From NCBI RefSeq assembly GCF_030269545.1, contig NZ_BSTN01000002.1:434001-498000 (forward strand): a stretch of DNA of 64,000 nucleotides, in the 5' to 3' direction. The translations under genes and the position numbers were made by a program. Numbering within the stretch: position 1 is the first letter of the stretch; each line of letters opens with the position of its first letter. Below the pieces are notes generated by a model. It ran no database searches and was not told the DNA's origin. It saw only the letters and a program-made list of their open reading frames with translations. Source of the stretch: Actinomadura sp. NBRC 104425 (GTDB lineage: Bacteria; Actinomycetota; Actinomycetes; Streptosporangiales; Streptosporangiaceae). Of the stretch, positions 9,616 to 18,311 are shown one piece after another.

Positions 9616-10352
9616 GTTCGGTCCTCCTCCGTGGAGGCGAGGATTTCGGCCAGGTGCACCGTGCGCACGCCGGACCGGGTGCGCGACAGCGCCCCGCCGA
9701 TGTGCATCAGGCAGGAGTTGTCGGCCGCGCACAGCGCCTCGGCGCCGGTGCGGCGCACGTTGGTCACCTTGTCGGCGCACATCGCGGCCGACACCTCGGA
9801 GTTCTTGAGGGCGAACGTGCCGCCGAAGCCGCAGCACTCGGCCGCCTCGGGCAGTTCCACCAGGTCGATGCCGCGCACGGCGCGCAGCAGCCGCAGCGGC
9901 CGGTCGCCCACGTGCAGCATGCGCATCGAGTGGCAGGTGGGGTGGTAGGTGACGCGGTGCGGGAAGTAGGCGCCCACGTCGGTCACGCCGAGCACGTCGA
10001 CCAGGAACTCCGACAGCTCGTACACCTTGGGCGTCAGCGCCTGCACGCGCGCGGCCAGGGCGCGGTCGCCGGAGTCGGCCGCCAGCCTGGGGTGCCAGTC
10101 GCGCACCATCGCCCCGCACGACGCCGACGGGGTCACCACCGCGTCGTAGCCGGCGAACGCGTCGGCGAACCCGCGCACCAGCGGCAGGGCCTGCCTGCGG
10201 TAGCCGGTGTTGAAGTGCATCTGCCCGCAGCAGGTCTGGGCCTGCGGGAAGTCGACCTCGTGCCCCAGCCGGTTGAGCAGCCGCACGACCGCCTTGCCCG
10301 TGCCGGGGAACATCGTGTCGTTCAGACACGTGATGAACAGCGCGACCTTCAT
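9612..10352 (-). CDS. lutA: Lactate utilization protein LutA (CCG domains)
   Basis: This 246-residue protein with two cysteine-rich CCG domains belongs to the LutA/GlcF-like (Fe-S)-binding family. The motifs are [12 protein letters not shown] in the first half and [13 protein letters not shown] in the second, with further Cys at SASCGAM and HPTCHSM. It is thought to bind an iron-sulfur cofactor and act with LutB and LutC in oxidising L-lactate to pyruvate. [12 protein letters not shown] is the usual N-terminus, supporting the ATG at 10352. That ATG overlaps the lacI stop as ATGA. Confidence 0.94.
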   Translation of the reverse strand: MKVALFITCLNDTMFPGTGKAVVRLLNRLGHEVDFPQAQTCCGQMHFNTGYRRQALPLVRGFADAFAGYDAVVTPSASCGAMVRDWHPRLAADSGDRALAARVQALTPKVYELSEFLVDVLGVTDVGAYFPHRVTYHPTCHSMRMLHVGDRPLRLLRAVRGIDLVELPEAAECCGFGGTFALKNSEVSAAMCADKVTNVRRTGAEALCAADNSCLMHIGGALSRTRSGVRTVHLAEILASTEEDRT

Positions 10353-11503
10353 CGCTCCTCCTCGGAGCCGCCCGCGCCGACGGAGATCTCCGGGAGGCCG
10401 GAGTCCTCCGCGCCGACGCGGCGGCTTGACTCGCGCACCACCAGCTCCGGCTGGAACATCACCTGCTGGTGGGCGTGCCCCTCGGGGTCGTCGCACTCCT
10501 CCAGCAGCAGTTCGGTGGCGATGCGGCCCAGTTGGTAGGTGGGCTGGCGCACCGAGCTGAGCGGCACCGCGGCCGCGGCGGAGAACTCGATGTCGTCGTA
10601 GCCGATGAGCGCCACGTCGGCGGGCACCTGCACCCCCGCCTGCAGCAGCACCCGCATCACCCCGAGGGCGAGCAGGTCGTTGGCGCAGAAGATGGCGTCG
10701 GGCAGGGTGCCGTCGGCCAGCAGCCGCCGCGCCGCCTCCTGGCCGGCGCGGGCGTTCATCGCCGGGACGGTCAGCTCCCGCATCGCCTCGCGCGGCATCC
10801 CGGCCGCGCGCAGCGCCCGCAGCGCGCCCCTGCGCCGGTCGGCGCACTGCCGCAGCGCGGAGGGGCCGGTGACGAAGCCCAGCGTGCGGGCGCCGTCGGC
10901 CAGCAGCCGGCCGACCGCCAGCTCGCCGCCCGCCACGTCGTCCACCGCCACCGAGCACTGGTTCGCGCGGGGGGTGGGGTGGTCCAGCAGGACGACCGGG
11001 ATGTCGCGCTCGCGCAGCCGGTCGGCCTGCCGCCCGTCGTCCACCGGCGTGACCAGCACGCCGCGGACCCGCTGCTCGGCGAACACGCGCAGGTTGCGCT
11101 GCTCGCGCTCCTCGGACTCGGCGGACGACGACAGCAGCACCGCGTAGCCGTGCTCGCTGGCCGCGTCCTCCACGCCGCGGGCGACCTCGGTGAAGAACGG
11201 GTTGGACAGGTCGAGCACCATGAGCCCGACCGTGCGGCTGTGCCCGGCGCGCAGCGTCGACGCCGAACCGTGGCGGACGAACCCCAGCTCGCGGATGGCC
11301 TGCTCGACCCGGGCGCGGGTGGCGGGGGCCACCCGCTCGGGGCGGTTGAGCACGTTGGAGACGGTGCCGGGAGACACTCCCGCGTGCTGCGCCACCTGCT
11401 TGATGCCCACGGTCGCCGGGCCCCCGGCACCGTTGCGCGTGGCCGGACGTCTCCTCGCGGACCGGCGCGGTGCGGGGACCTCGCCGGTGCCGTCTGTGCT
11501 CAT
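10349..11503 (-). CDS. LacI family regulator of the rhamnose/lactate operon
   Basis: This 384-residue LacI/GalR-type repressor has a basic N-terminal extension of about 32 residues. The headpiece follows (TVGIKQVAQHAGVSPGTVSN, hinge helix at STLRAGHSRTVGL), then a periplasmic-binding-like sugar domain ending in LIGYDDIEF and LSSVRQPTYQLG. It is the first gene of the lacI-lutA-lutB-lutC-rhaB operon and its stop overlaps lutA. The divergent ABC transporter starts 293 bp away, and sites with TTAAAACGT in the shared region are likely operators. L-rhamnose or rhamnulose is the expected effector. The start is the ATG at 11503. Confidence 0.92.
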   Translation of the reverse strand: MSTDGTGEVPAPRRSARRRPATRNGAGGPATVGIKQVAQHAGVSPGTVSNVLNRPERVAPATRARVEQAIRELGFVRHGSASTLRAGHSRTVGLMVLDLSNPFFTEVARGVEDAASEHGYAVLLSSSAESEEREQRNLRVFAEQRVRGVLVTPVDDGRQADRLRERDIPVVLLDHPTPRANQCSVAVDDVAGGELAVGRLLADGARTLGFVTGPSALRQCADRRRGALRALRAAGMPREAMRELTVPAMNARAGQEAARRLLADGTLPDAIFCANDLLALGVMRVLLQAGVQVPADVALIGYDDIEFSAAAAVPLSSVRQPTYQLGRIATELLLEECDDPEGHAHQQVMFQPELVVRESSRRVGAEDSGLPEISVGAGGSEEER

Positions 11504-11562
11504 CTGCCGCCCCCGGGTCGGTCTGCGTCTGTGGTGTGTGCCCGCTCACTTTGGGTCATGCC

Positions 11563-11578
11563 GTTAAAACGTGTCAAC
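11563..11578. promoter_or_regulatory. Candidate LacI operator O1
   Basis: GTTAAAACGTGTCAAC is an imperfect 16-bp palindrome (six of eight pairs) centred on CG, as in LacI/GalR operators. It is 60 bp upstream of the lacI start and shares TTAAAACGT with O2. It probably controls the lacI-lut-rhaB operon. Confidence 0.55.
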
Positions 11579-11742
11579 CCCGCAGTGGCGATCTTGGAAG
11601 CAGCGGCGCGGTCGGCGCCTCCTCGGCCCCGCCGCTCCCGAAGACTCGTTAGCCCCTGTCCCACCGGGGATCCAGCGATTTTCCGGCAAGTGCCCTCTTG
11701 ACGAGTGCGTTGAGTCACATCTACCGTCCTCCGCAACATCAC

Positions 11743-11758
11743 CTTAAAACGTTTTTCA
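11743..11758. promoter_or_regulatory. Candidate LacI operator O2
   Basis: The core AAAACGTTTT is a perfect 10-bp palindrome centred on CG, within CTTAAAACGTTTTTCA. It lies about 40 bp upstream of the GTG start of the transporter ATPase, where binding would block the divergent promoter. It also argues against the longer ATPase reading frame, which would put the site inside coding sequence. Confidence 0.6.
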
Positions 11759-11796
11759 TCTACGAGACATCGAAACCCCATCCGAGGAGGGCGGCC

Positions 11797-13338
11797 GTGA
11801 GCGCACCCGCTCGGTCGGCTCCGCCGACACTGGCGCTGGTCAACGTGAGCAAGTCGTTCGGCGCCGTGCGAGCCCTGCAGGGCGTGACCATCGAGCTCCA
11901 CGCGGGCGAGGTGCACGCGCTGGCGGGCGAGAACGGAGCCGGCAAGTCGACCGTCGTAAAAACGTTCGCAGGCGTGCACCGCCCCGACACCGGGGAGGTG
12001 CGGGTCGAGGGCCGTCCGGTGACCTTCCACGGCCCCGCCGACGCGCAGGCCGCCGGCGTCGCGGTCATCTACCAGGAGCCCACGCTGTTCCCCGACCTGT
12101 CGGTCGCCGAGAACATCTTCATGGGCCGCCAGCCCCGCACCGCCCTCGGCCGCATCGACCGCCGCGCCATGCACGCCCGGACCGCCGAGCTGTTCGAGCG
12201 GCTCGGCGTGGCCCTGGACCCGCAGCAGCCCGCGCGCGGCCTGTCCATCGCCGACCAGCAGGTCGTCGAGATCGCCAAGGCCATCTCCCGCAAGGCCCGG
12301 GTACTGATCATGGACGAGCCGACCGCCGCGCTCACCGGCCAGGAGGTCGCCCGGCTGTTCGCCGTCACCCGGACGCTGCGCGACCAGGGCTGCGCGGTGC
12401 TGTTCATCTCGCACCGGCTGGAGGAGATCTTCGAGATCTGCCAGCGGGTCACCACCCTGCGCGACGGCACCTACATCGGCACCGAGGACGTCGCCGACCT
12501 CACCCCCGACGACCTGGTGCAGCGCATGGTCGGCCGCGAGGTGGAGGCGCTGTACCCCAAGCAGGACGTGACACCGGGCGAGGTGGCGCTCAAGGTGTCC
12601 CGGCTGACCCGCGAGGGCGTGTTCACCGACGTGTCGTTCGAGGTGCGCCGCGGCGAGATCGTGGCACTGGCCGGGCTGGTCGGCGCGGGCCGCAGCGAGG
12701 TCGCCCGCGCGATCTTCGGCGTGGACCGCTGGGACGCCGGCGCGGTCGAGGTGAACGGCACCGCGCTGCCCCCGGGCAGCCCCACCGCGGCCATGGCCGC
12801 CGGGATCGCGCTGGTCCCCGAGGACCGCCGCCAGCAGGGCCTGGTCATGGACATGTCGATCGAGCGCAACATGGGCCTGACCCAGCTGCGCTCGCTGCGC
12901 CGCGCCACCGGCCGCGGCCCGCTGATCTCCCGGCGGGTGGAGCGCGACCGCGCCGCCGACTGGGCGCTGCGCCTGCAGCTGAAGTACGCCCGGCTGAGCG
13001 ACGTGGTGGGCGTGCTGTCCGGCGGCAACCAGCAGAAGGTCGTGCTGGCCAAGTGGCTGGCCACCGACCCGGCGGTGCTGATCGTCGACGAGCCCACCCG
13101 CGGCATCGACGTCGGCACCAAGGCCGAGGTGCACCGGCTGCTGTCGGAGCTGGCCGCGCAGAACCTGGCCATCCTGATGATCTCGTCCGACCTGCCGGAG
13201 GTGCTCGGCATGGCCGACCGGGTCCTGGTCATGCACGAGGGACGGCTCACCGCCGAGATCCCGCGCGCCGAGGCCACCGAGGAGTCGGTCATGGCCGCCG
13301 CCACCGGCCGCACCGGCGCCGTGGGGGAGGCCGCGTGA
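11797..13338 (+). CDS. rhaT: Rhamnose ABC transporter ATP-binding protein
   Basis: This 513-residue double ATPase (RbsA/AraG type) powers sugar uptake with the two permeases that follow. The first domain has Walker [10 protein letters not shown], signature LSIADQQ and Walker [12 protein letters not shown]. The second has the usual degenerate loop GLVGAGRSE, signature LSGGNQQKV and [12 protein letters not shown]. The frame is open further upstream, but the GTG at 11797 has GAGGAGGG just before it and leaves operator O2 outside the gene. Codons GTA-AAA-ACG at 11956-11964 are unusually AT-rich and recreate an operator-like sequence. The stop overlaps the next start as GTGA. Rhamnose specificity is inferred from context. 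Confidence 0.92.
   Translation: MSAPARSAPPTLALVNVSKSFGAVRALQGVTIELHAGEVHALAGENGAGKSTVVKTFAGVHRPDTGEVRVEGRPVTFHGPADAQAAGVAVIYQEPTLFPDLSVAENIFMGRQPRTALGRIDRRAMHARTAELFERLGVALDPQQPARGLSIADQQVVEIAKAISRKARVLIMDEPTAALTGQEVARLFAVTRTLRDQGCAVLFISHRLEEIFEICQRVTTLRDGTYIGTEDVADLTPDDLVQRMVGREVEALYPKQDVTPGEVALKVSRLTREGVFTDVSFEVRRGEIVALAGLVGAGRSEVARAIFGVDRWDAGAVEVNGTALPPGSPTAAMAAGIALVPEDRRQQGLVMDMSIERNMGLTQLRSLRRATGRGPLISRRVERDRAADWALRLQLKYARLSDVVGVLSGGNQQKVVLAKWLATDPAVLIVDEPTRGIDVGTKAEVHRLLSELAAQNLAILMISSDLPEVLGMADRVLVMHEGRLTAEIPRAEATEESVMAAATGRTGAVGEAA
11956..11969. promoter_or_regulatory. Possible intragenic LacI site O3
   Basis: GTAAAAACGTTCGC inside the ATPase gene shares the AAAACGT core with O1 and O2. 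It is built from codons (GTA, AAA, GCA) that are rare in this GC-rich gene. It lies about 210 bp downstream of O2, a distance compatible with looping. The functional claim is inference. Confidence 0.35.
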
Positions 13339-14384
13339 GTACGACCCTTACCAAGTCGCCGGGGGCGCCGTCGGCGGCGGACAACGGCGGGCGCAGCGGC
13401 CGGCTGGTCGATCTGGTGCTGCGCGCCCGCGAGCTGAGCATCGCCGCGGCGCTGGTGGTGCTGGTGCTCGGCACCACGATCGCCAACCCGCGCTTTCTGT
13501 CCGAGCAGGGCGTCAAGGACATCTTCCTCAACGCCTCGATCCTGGCGCTGCTGGCCGTCGGGCAGACGCTGGTGGTCGTCACCCGCAACATCGACCTGTC
13601 GGTCGGCTCGGTGGTCGGCCTGGTGGCGTTCGTCGTCGGCGACTTCGTCTCCGGCACCGACCACGGGCTGCCGTCGGCGCTGGCCGTCGGCATCGGGATC
13701 GGCGCGCTGTGCGGGGTCGTCAACGGCCTGCTGATCAGCTTCCTGCGGGTGCCCGCCCTGGTGGTCACGCTCGGCATGCTGTACGTGATCCAGGGCATCG
13801 ACTACTACATCGCGCACGGCGAGCAGATCAACGCCGCCAACGTGCCGCAGAGCATCCTCGACCTCGGCAACGGCAGCCTGCTGGGCGTGCCCTACCTGCC
13901 GCTGATCACCATCCTGATCATGCTGGCGGTCGGGTACTACCTGCGCTCCTACTCCTCGGGCCGGGAGTTCTACGCCATCGGCTCCAACCCGGAGGCGGCG
14001 CGCCTGGCGGGCGTGCCGATCCGCCGCCGGGTCTTCACCGCCTACCTGGTCAGCGGAGTGCTGGCCGGGCTGGCCGGGGTGCTGTGGCTGGCCCGCTTCG
14101 GCACCGTCGTCGCCGACAACGCCAACGGCTGGGAGCTGCAAGTGGTCAGCGCCGTCGTGGTCGGCGGCGTGGCGATCACCGGCGGGGTCGGCACCGTCTA
14201 CGGCGCCGCGCTCGGCGCCCTGCTCATCACCACCATCGGCAGCGCCCTGGTGGTCCTGAAGATCAATTCCTTCTGGCAGGACGCCATCACCGGCCTGCTG
14301 CTCCTGCTGGCGATCAGCGTGGACCGGGTGCTGGCGCTGCGCGTCACGCAGGCCTTGAAGAAGAGGAGCCGCCGTCATGGCTGA
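13335..14384 (+). CDS. rhaP: Rhamnose ABC transporter permease (first)
   Basis: This 349-residue membrane permease of the RbsC/AraH type has about nine to ten hydrophobic segments after a short polar N-terminus. Typical motifs are [20 protein letters not shown] and the cytoplasmic loop [14 protein letters not shown], which contacts the ATPase. It forms the channel with the second permease. The GTG start overlaps the ATPase stop (GTGA) and its stop lies within ATGGCTGA, which also holds the start of the next permease, so translation is tightly coupled. Sugar specificity comes from the neighbouring rhamnose genes. Confidence 0.92.
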   Translation: MSTTLTKSPGAPSAADNGGRSGRLVDLVLRARELSIAAALVVLVLGTTIANPRFLSEQGVKDIFLNASILALLAVGQTLVVVTRNIDLSVGSVVGLVAFVVGDFVSGTDHGLPSALAVGIGIGALCGVVNGLLISFLRVPALVVTLGMLYVIQGIDYYIAHGEQINAANVPQSILDLGNGSLLGVPYLPLITILIMLAVGYYLRSYSSGREFYAIGSNPEAARLAGVPIRRRVFTAYLVSGVLAGLAGVLWLARFGTVVADNANGWELQVVSAVVVGGVAITGGVGTVYGAALGALLITTIGSALVVLKINSFWQDAITGLLLLLAISVDRVLALRVTQALKKRSRRHG

Positions 14385-15534
14385 CCGGGGGGCTGTGGGG
14401 GGTCGTCCCCCCACCGGGAACAGGGCTGACCGGGGGGCTGTGGGGGGTCGTCCCCCCACCGGGAACACGGCTGACCGGGGGGCTGTGGGGGGTCGTCCCC
14501 CCACCGGGAACACGGCTGGAAGCAAGCAGGGCGGATTCGAGGTCGGCCGCCTGGTGCGCTGGGACGTGGTCGTCGCCGCGCTGCTCATCGTGGTCTTCTT
14601 CGGCGGCGTCGGCCTGTCGCCCGACTTCGGCAACACCGACAACATCTCCTTCGCCCTCGGCGACCTCAGCGAGATCGCGCTGATCGCGCTGCCGATGACG
14701 CTGCTGGTGGTGTGCGGGCAGGTGGACCTGTCGGTCGCCTCCGTGCTCGGCCTGTCCAGCGCGCTGGTCGGCAAGCTGTGGGACGGCGGCATGGCGATCG
14801 AGACGATCATCCCGCTGGTGCTGGTGGTCGGCCTGGTGTGCGGGCTGGTCAACGGCGTGCTGGTGACCCGGCTCGGACTGCCGTCGCTGGCCGTCACCAT
14901 CGGCACGATGACGCTGTACCGCGGGCTGGCGTACGTGGTGCTGGGCACCGAGGCCGTCTCGCAGTTCCCGCAGCAGTACACCGACCTGGCCGTCAACAAC
15001 GTGCCGGGCACCCCGATCCCGTACCCGATCGCGCTGTTCGCCGTGCTGGCGCTGACGACCGCCGTCGTCCTGCACGCCACCGGCGTGGGCCGCTCCCTGT
15101 TCGCCATCGGCGCGCAGGAGGAGGCCGCCTACTTCGCCGGGATCCGCGTCAAGCGCCTGAAGCTGATCCTGTTCGTGCTGTCCGGGCTGGTCGCCTCGTT
15201 CGCCGGGATCGTCTACACGCTGCGCTACGGCAGCGCCCGCGCCGACAACGGCCTGGGCCTGGAGCTCACCGTCATCGCGGCGGTGCTGCTGGGCGGCGTG
15301 GACTTCGACGGCGGCAAGGGCACCCTGGGCGGCGTGCTCGCCGGGGTCCTGCTGATCGGCGTGATGCGCAACCTGCTGATGCTCAACGACGTCGCCAACG
15401 AGATCCAGTCGATCGTGACCGGGCTGCTGCTGGTGGTGTCGGTGCTCACCCCGCGGGTGATCGCCATCGTCCGCGAGGTCAGATCCCGGGGCGGCGGCTC
15501 CGGCGCCCCCGCCGCGGCGAAGGCCGCCTCCTAG
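14377..15534 (+). CDS. rhaQ: Rhamnose ABC transporter permease (second) with repeat-encoded N-terminus
   Basis: This 385-residue RbsC-type permease is the partner of the preceding one. The core begins near residue 50 (FEVGRLVRWDVVVAALLIVV) and shows VCGQVDLSVASVLGLSSALV and the ATPase-contact loop IGAQEEAAYFAGIRV. Residues 2-46 are not family sequence: they are three copies of a 15-residue unit, [14 protein letters not shown] plus R or T, encoded by a 45-bp tandem repeat. The ATG at 14377 overlaps the upstream permease by eight bases. A GTG at about 14548, just before the first membrane segment, could be an alternative start, but no good ribosome site precedes it. Confidence 0.88.
   Translation: MADRGAVGGRPPTGNRADRGAVGGRPPTGNTADRGAVGGRPPTGNTAGSKQGGFEVGRLVRWDVVVAALLIVVFFGGVGLSPDFGNTDNISFALGDLSEIALIALPMTLLVVCGQVDLSVASVLGLSSALVGKLWDGGMAIETIIPLVLVVGLVCGLVNGVLVTRLGLPSLAVTIGTMTLYRGLAYVVLGTEAVSQFPQQYTDLAVNNVPGTPIPYPIALFAVLALTTAVVLHATGVGRSLFAIGAQEEAAYFAGIRVKRLKLILFVLSGLVASFAGIVYTLRYGSARADNGLGLELTVIAAVLLGGVDFDGGKGTLGGVLAGVLLIGVMRNLLMLNDVANEIQSIVTGLLLVVSVLTPRVIAIVREVRSRGGGSGAPAAAKAAS
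14379..14513. repeat. Three tandem 45-bp hairpin-forming repeats
   Basis: Three contiguous 45-bp units start at 14379, 14424 and 14469 and are nearly identical (one variable base at the unit end). Each contains TGGGGGGTCGTCCCCCCA, a 7-bp stem with a TCGT loop. The first unit begins two bases into the start codon and supplies the stop codon of the upstream permease. The unit length keeps the frame open. Confidence 0.95.
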
Positions 15535-15631
15535 CGAGAAGGCCGCCTCCCAGCGACTTCACTCCCGCTCCCCGCTGCACATCACCCACCCCGATCGCAT
15601 CGCCGATGCGACTTTGCGAAAGGCACGACAG

Positions 15632-16720
15632 ATGACCTTCCGTTCCGTCCTCACCCGGCGTTCGGTGAGCGCCATCGCGAGCGCGAGCGTGCTCGCGCTC
15701 GGCCTGGCCGCCTGCGGCGGCACCACCAAGGAGTCCACCGAGTCCGCCGCGGGCGGGGCCGCCGCGGCCACGGCCTCCGCCAACCCCAACGCGGAGATCA
15801 AGAAGGGCCTGAAGATCGCCTTCCTGCCCAAGCAGATCAACAACCCGTACGAGAAGATCGTCGACGAGGCCGGGATCGCCGCGGCCAAGGAGTACGCCGG
15901 CGAGGCCAAGGAGGTCGGCCCGTCCGACGCGGCGGCGTCCTCCCAGGTGTCCTACATCAACACGCTGGTGCAGCAGCGGCAGGACGCCATCCTCATCGCC
16001 GCCAACGACCCCAACGCCGTGTGCGGCCCGCTCAAGCAGGCCATGTCCCGCGGCATCAAGGTCGTCGCCTACGACTCCGACACCTCCAAGGACTGCCGCA
16101 ACCTGTTCATCAACCAGGCCAGCTCCGAGGAGATCGGCCGCAGCCAGGTCAAACTGCTGGCCGACCAGATCGGCGGCAAGGGCGAGATCGCGATCCTGTC
16201 CGCCACGGCCAACGCCACCAACCAGAACACCTGGATCAAGTACATGCAGGACGAGCTGAAGAAGCCGGAGTACTCCGGGATGAAGCTCGTCAAGATCGCC
16301 TACGGTGACGACGACGACCAGAAGTCGTTCCAGCAGACCCAGGGCCTGCTGCAGGCCTACCCGAACCTCAAGGGCATCATCTCGCCGACCACCGTGGGCA
16401 TCGCCGCGGCCGCCCGCTACATCTCCGGGTCCAAGTACAAGGGCAAGGTCGTGCTGACCGGCCTGGGCACGCCGAACCAGATGCGCAAGTTCGTCAAGGA
16501 CGGCACCGTCGAGAAGTTCGCCCTGTGGGACCCCAAGAACCTGGGCTACCTGGCCTCCTACGCGGCCGCCGCGCTGGCGTCCGGGCAGATCACCGGCGCC
16601 GAGGGCCAGACGTTCAAGGCCGGCAAGCTCGGCTCGCGCACCATCGGCAAGGACGGCGAGGTCATCCTCGGCCCGCCCACCGTCTTCGACAAGAGCAACA
16701 TCGACCAGTACGACTTCTGA
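15632..16720 (+). CDS. rhaS: Rhamnose ABC transporter substrate-binding lipoprotein
   Basis: This 362-residue periplasmic-binding-type protein (Peripla_BP_4) is anchored as a lipoprotein. The N-terminal signal ends in a lipobox LAAC with Cys28, then a Thr/Ser/Ala-rich linker, then the mature domain starting KKGLKIAFLPKQINNPY. The C-terminal segment VFDKSNIDQYDF matches rhamnose-binding RhaS proteins. I chose the ATG at 15632, with GAAAGG nine bases upstream, over an in-frame TTG at 15614. A 7-bp hairpin (15595-15611) lies just before the ribosome site. It delivers the sugar to the two permeases and the double ATPase upstream. Confidence 0.93.
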   Translation: MTFRSVLTRRSVSAIASASVLALGLAACGGTTKESTESAAGGAAAATASANPNAEIKKGLKIAFLPKQINNPYEKIVDEAGIAAAKEYAGEAKEVGPSDAAASSQVSYINTLVQQRQDAILIAANDPNAVCGPLKQAMSRGIKVVAYDSDTSKDCRNLFINQASSEEIGRSQVKLLADQIGGKGEIAILSATANATNQNTWIKYMQDELKKPEYSGMKLVKIAYGDDDDQKSFQQTQGLLQAYPNLKGIISPTTVGIAAAARYISGSKYKGKVVLTGLGTPNQMRKFVKDGTVEKFALWDPKNLGYLASYAAAALASGQITGAEGQTFKAGKLGSRTIGKDGEVILGPPTVFDKSNIDQYDF

Positions 16721-16739
16721 GCCGGGGGAGAGAGCGCCC

Positions 16740-17060
16740 ATGCGACGCGTGTGTTTCCTCCTGAAGGTCAAACAGGACCGGATCGAGGAGTACCGGGAGC
16801 GGCACGCCGCCGTCTGGCCGGAGATGCAGGCCGCCCTGCGCGACACCGGCTGGCGCAACTACTCGCTCTTCCTGCGCGACGACGGGCTGCTGGTCGGCTA
16901 CCTGGAGACCGAGGACTTCGACAAGGCGCTGGAAGGCATGGCCCGCACCGAGGTCAACGCCCGCTGGCAGGCCGAGATGGCGCCGTTGTTCGAGGATCTG
17001 GACGGCCGCGCCCCCGACCAGGGGATGCTGCCGCTCACCGAGGTCTTCCACCTGGACTGA
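16740..17060 (+). CDS. rhaM: L-rhamnose mutarotase
   Basis: This 106-residue RhaM/RhaU-family protein interconverts alpha and beta anomers of L-rhamnose, supplying the form used by the isomerase. MRRVCFLLKVKQDRIEEYRE, the HAAVWPEMQAALRDTGW segment and the ARWQAEMAPLF segment are family hallmarks, including the conserved His in RERHAAVWPE. The length is normal. The ATG at 16740 follows GGGGGAGAG. It lies 19 bp after the binding-protein gene and before the isomerase. Confidence 0.95.
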   Translation: MRRVCFLLKVKQDRIEEYRERHAAVWPEMQAALRDTGWRNYSLFLRDDGLLVGYLETEDFDKALEGMARTEVNARWQAEMAPLFEDLDGRAPDQGMLPLTEVFHLD

Positions 17061-17071
17061 GACGATCGGAC

Positions 17072-17102
17072 CGGGCCGTCCCGGGGCGCCCGGGACGGCC
17101 CG
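17072..17102 (+). terminator. Strong hairpin between rhaM and rhaI
   Basis: CGGGCCGTCCCGG pairs with CCGGGACGGCCCG to give about 13 bp of stem and a 5-nt loop in the 84-bp gap. There is no U-tract and the operon clearly continues, so it may be an attenuator or an RNA-stability element rather than a full terminator. Confidence 0.5.
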
Positions 17103-17144
17103 CAGACCGGGCACCGGGAGACCGGGGACCGGGGAAAGGAACAC

Positions 17145-18311
17145 ATGACTGAGATCAGCGCGGTGAAGGACGCCCTGCGCCGCCAGCACATCGAGACTCC
17201 GTCCTGGGCCTACGGCAACTCCGGGACGCGTTTCAAGGTGTTCCCCCAGCCGGGCGTGCCGCGCACACCCCAGGAGAAGATCGACGACGCGGCGCAGGTG
17301 CACCGCTTCACCGGGGTGGCGCCGAGCGTGGCCCTGCACATCCCGTGGGACACGGTCGACGACTACGCCGCCCTCGCCGCCTACGCGCAGGAGCGCGGCG
17401 TGCGGATCGGGGCGATCAACTCCAACGTCTTCCAGGACGACGACTACAAGCTGGGCAGCGTCACCAACCCCGACCCGGCCGTCCGCAAGAAGGCGCTGAA
17501 CCACCTGCTGGAGTGCGTCGACATCATGGACGCCACCGGATCGCGCGACCTGAAGCTGTGGTTCTCCGACGGCACCAACTACCCGGGCCAGGACGACATC
17601 CGCGAGCGCCAGGACCGCCTGTTCGAGGCGCTGCAGGCGGTGTACGAGCGGCTCGGCGACGACCAGCGGATGCTGCTGGAGTACAAGCTGTTCGAGCCGG
17701 CGTTCTACACCACCGACGTGCCGGACTGGGGCACCTCCTACGCGCACTGCCTCAAGCTGGGCCCCAAGGCGCAGGTGGTGGTGGACACCGGGCACCACGC
17801 GCCCGGCACCAACATCGAGTTCATCGTGGCGTTCCTGCTGCGCGAGGGCAAGCTCGGCGGGTTCGACTTCAACTCCCGCTTCTACGCCGACGACGACCTG
17901 ATGGTGGGCTCGGCCGACCCGTTCCAGCTGTTCCGGATCATGTACGAGGTGGTGCGGGGCGGCGGCTACGAGCCGGACTCCGGGGTGGCGTTCATGCTCG
18001 ACCAGTGCCACAACATCGAGCCGAAGATCCAGGGGCAGATCCGCTCGGTGATGAACGTGCAGGAGGCCACCGCCAAGGCGCTGCTGGTGGACGCCGAGGC
18101 GCTGCGGGAGGCGCAGCGGTCCGGCGACGTGCTCGGCGCGAACGCGGTGTTCATGGACGCGTTCAACACCGACGTGCGGCCGCTGCTGGCCGAGCTGCGC
18201 GAGGAGATGGGCCTGCACCCGGACCCGGTCGCCGCCTACAAGGCGTCCGGCTACTTCGAGCGGATCGTCGCCGAGCGGGTCGGCGGCACGCAGGCGGGGT
18301 GGGGAGCGTGA
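17145..18311 (+). CDS. rhaI: L-rhamnose isomerase (Pseudomonas stutzeri RhaI type)
   Basis: This 388-residue TIM-barrel isomerase converts L-rhamnose to L-rhamnulose. Motifs are VALHIPWD (62-69), [15 protein letters not shown] (135-149), the metal-ligand segments LLEYKLFEP (Glu179) and [12 protein letters not shown] (Asp214, His217), [15 protein letters not shown] (Asp249, Asp251) and [11 protein letters not shown]. By spacing, Asp241 falls where I recall a metal-binding His in the P. stutzeri enzyme. The ATG at 17145 has GGGGAAAGGAA upstream. The stop overlaps the next gene as GTGA. It sits between the mutarotase and an exported BNR protein. Confidence 0.94.
   Translation: MTEISAVKDALRRQHIETPSWAYGNSGTRFKVFPQPGVPRTPQEKIDDAAQVHRFTGVAPSVALHIPWDTVDDYAALAAYAQERGVRIGAINSNVFQDDDYKLGSVTNPDPAVRKKALNHLLECVDIMDATGSRDLKLWFSDGTNYPGQDDIRERQDRLFEALQAVYERLGDDQRMLLEYKLFEPAFYTTDVPDWGTSYAHCLKLGPKAQVVVDTGHHAPGTNIEFIVAFLLREGKLGGFDFNSRFYADDDLMVGSADPFQLFRIMYEVVRGGGYEPDSGVAFMLDQCHNIEPKIQGQIRSVMNVQEATAKALLVDAEALREAQRSGDVLGANAVFMDAFNTDVRPLLAELREEMGLHPDPVAAYKASGYFERIVAERVGGTQAGWGA

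Noticed and set aside
11698..11796. Upstream extension of the transporter ATPase frame
   Set aside because: The extra 33 residues contain no family sequence and would place operator O2 inside the gene. The GTG at 11797 has a strong ribosome site.
14379..14513. CRISPR array
   Set aside because: The 45-bp units are directly tandem with no spacers, and there are no cas genes. They are coding repeats.
15614..15631. TTG start for the binding protein, six residues longer
   Set aside because: The ATG at 15632 is correctly spaced from GAAAGG and gives a normal lipoprotein signal.
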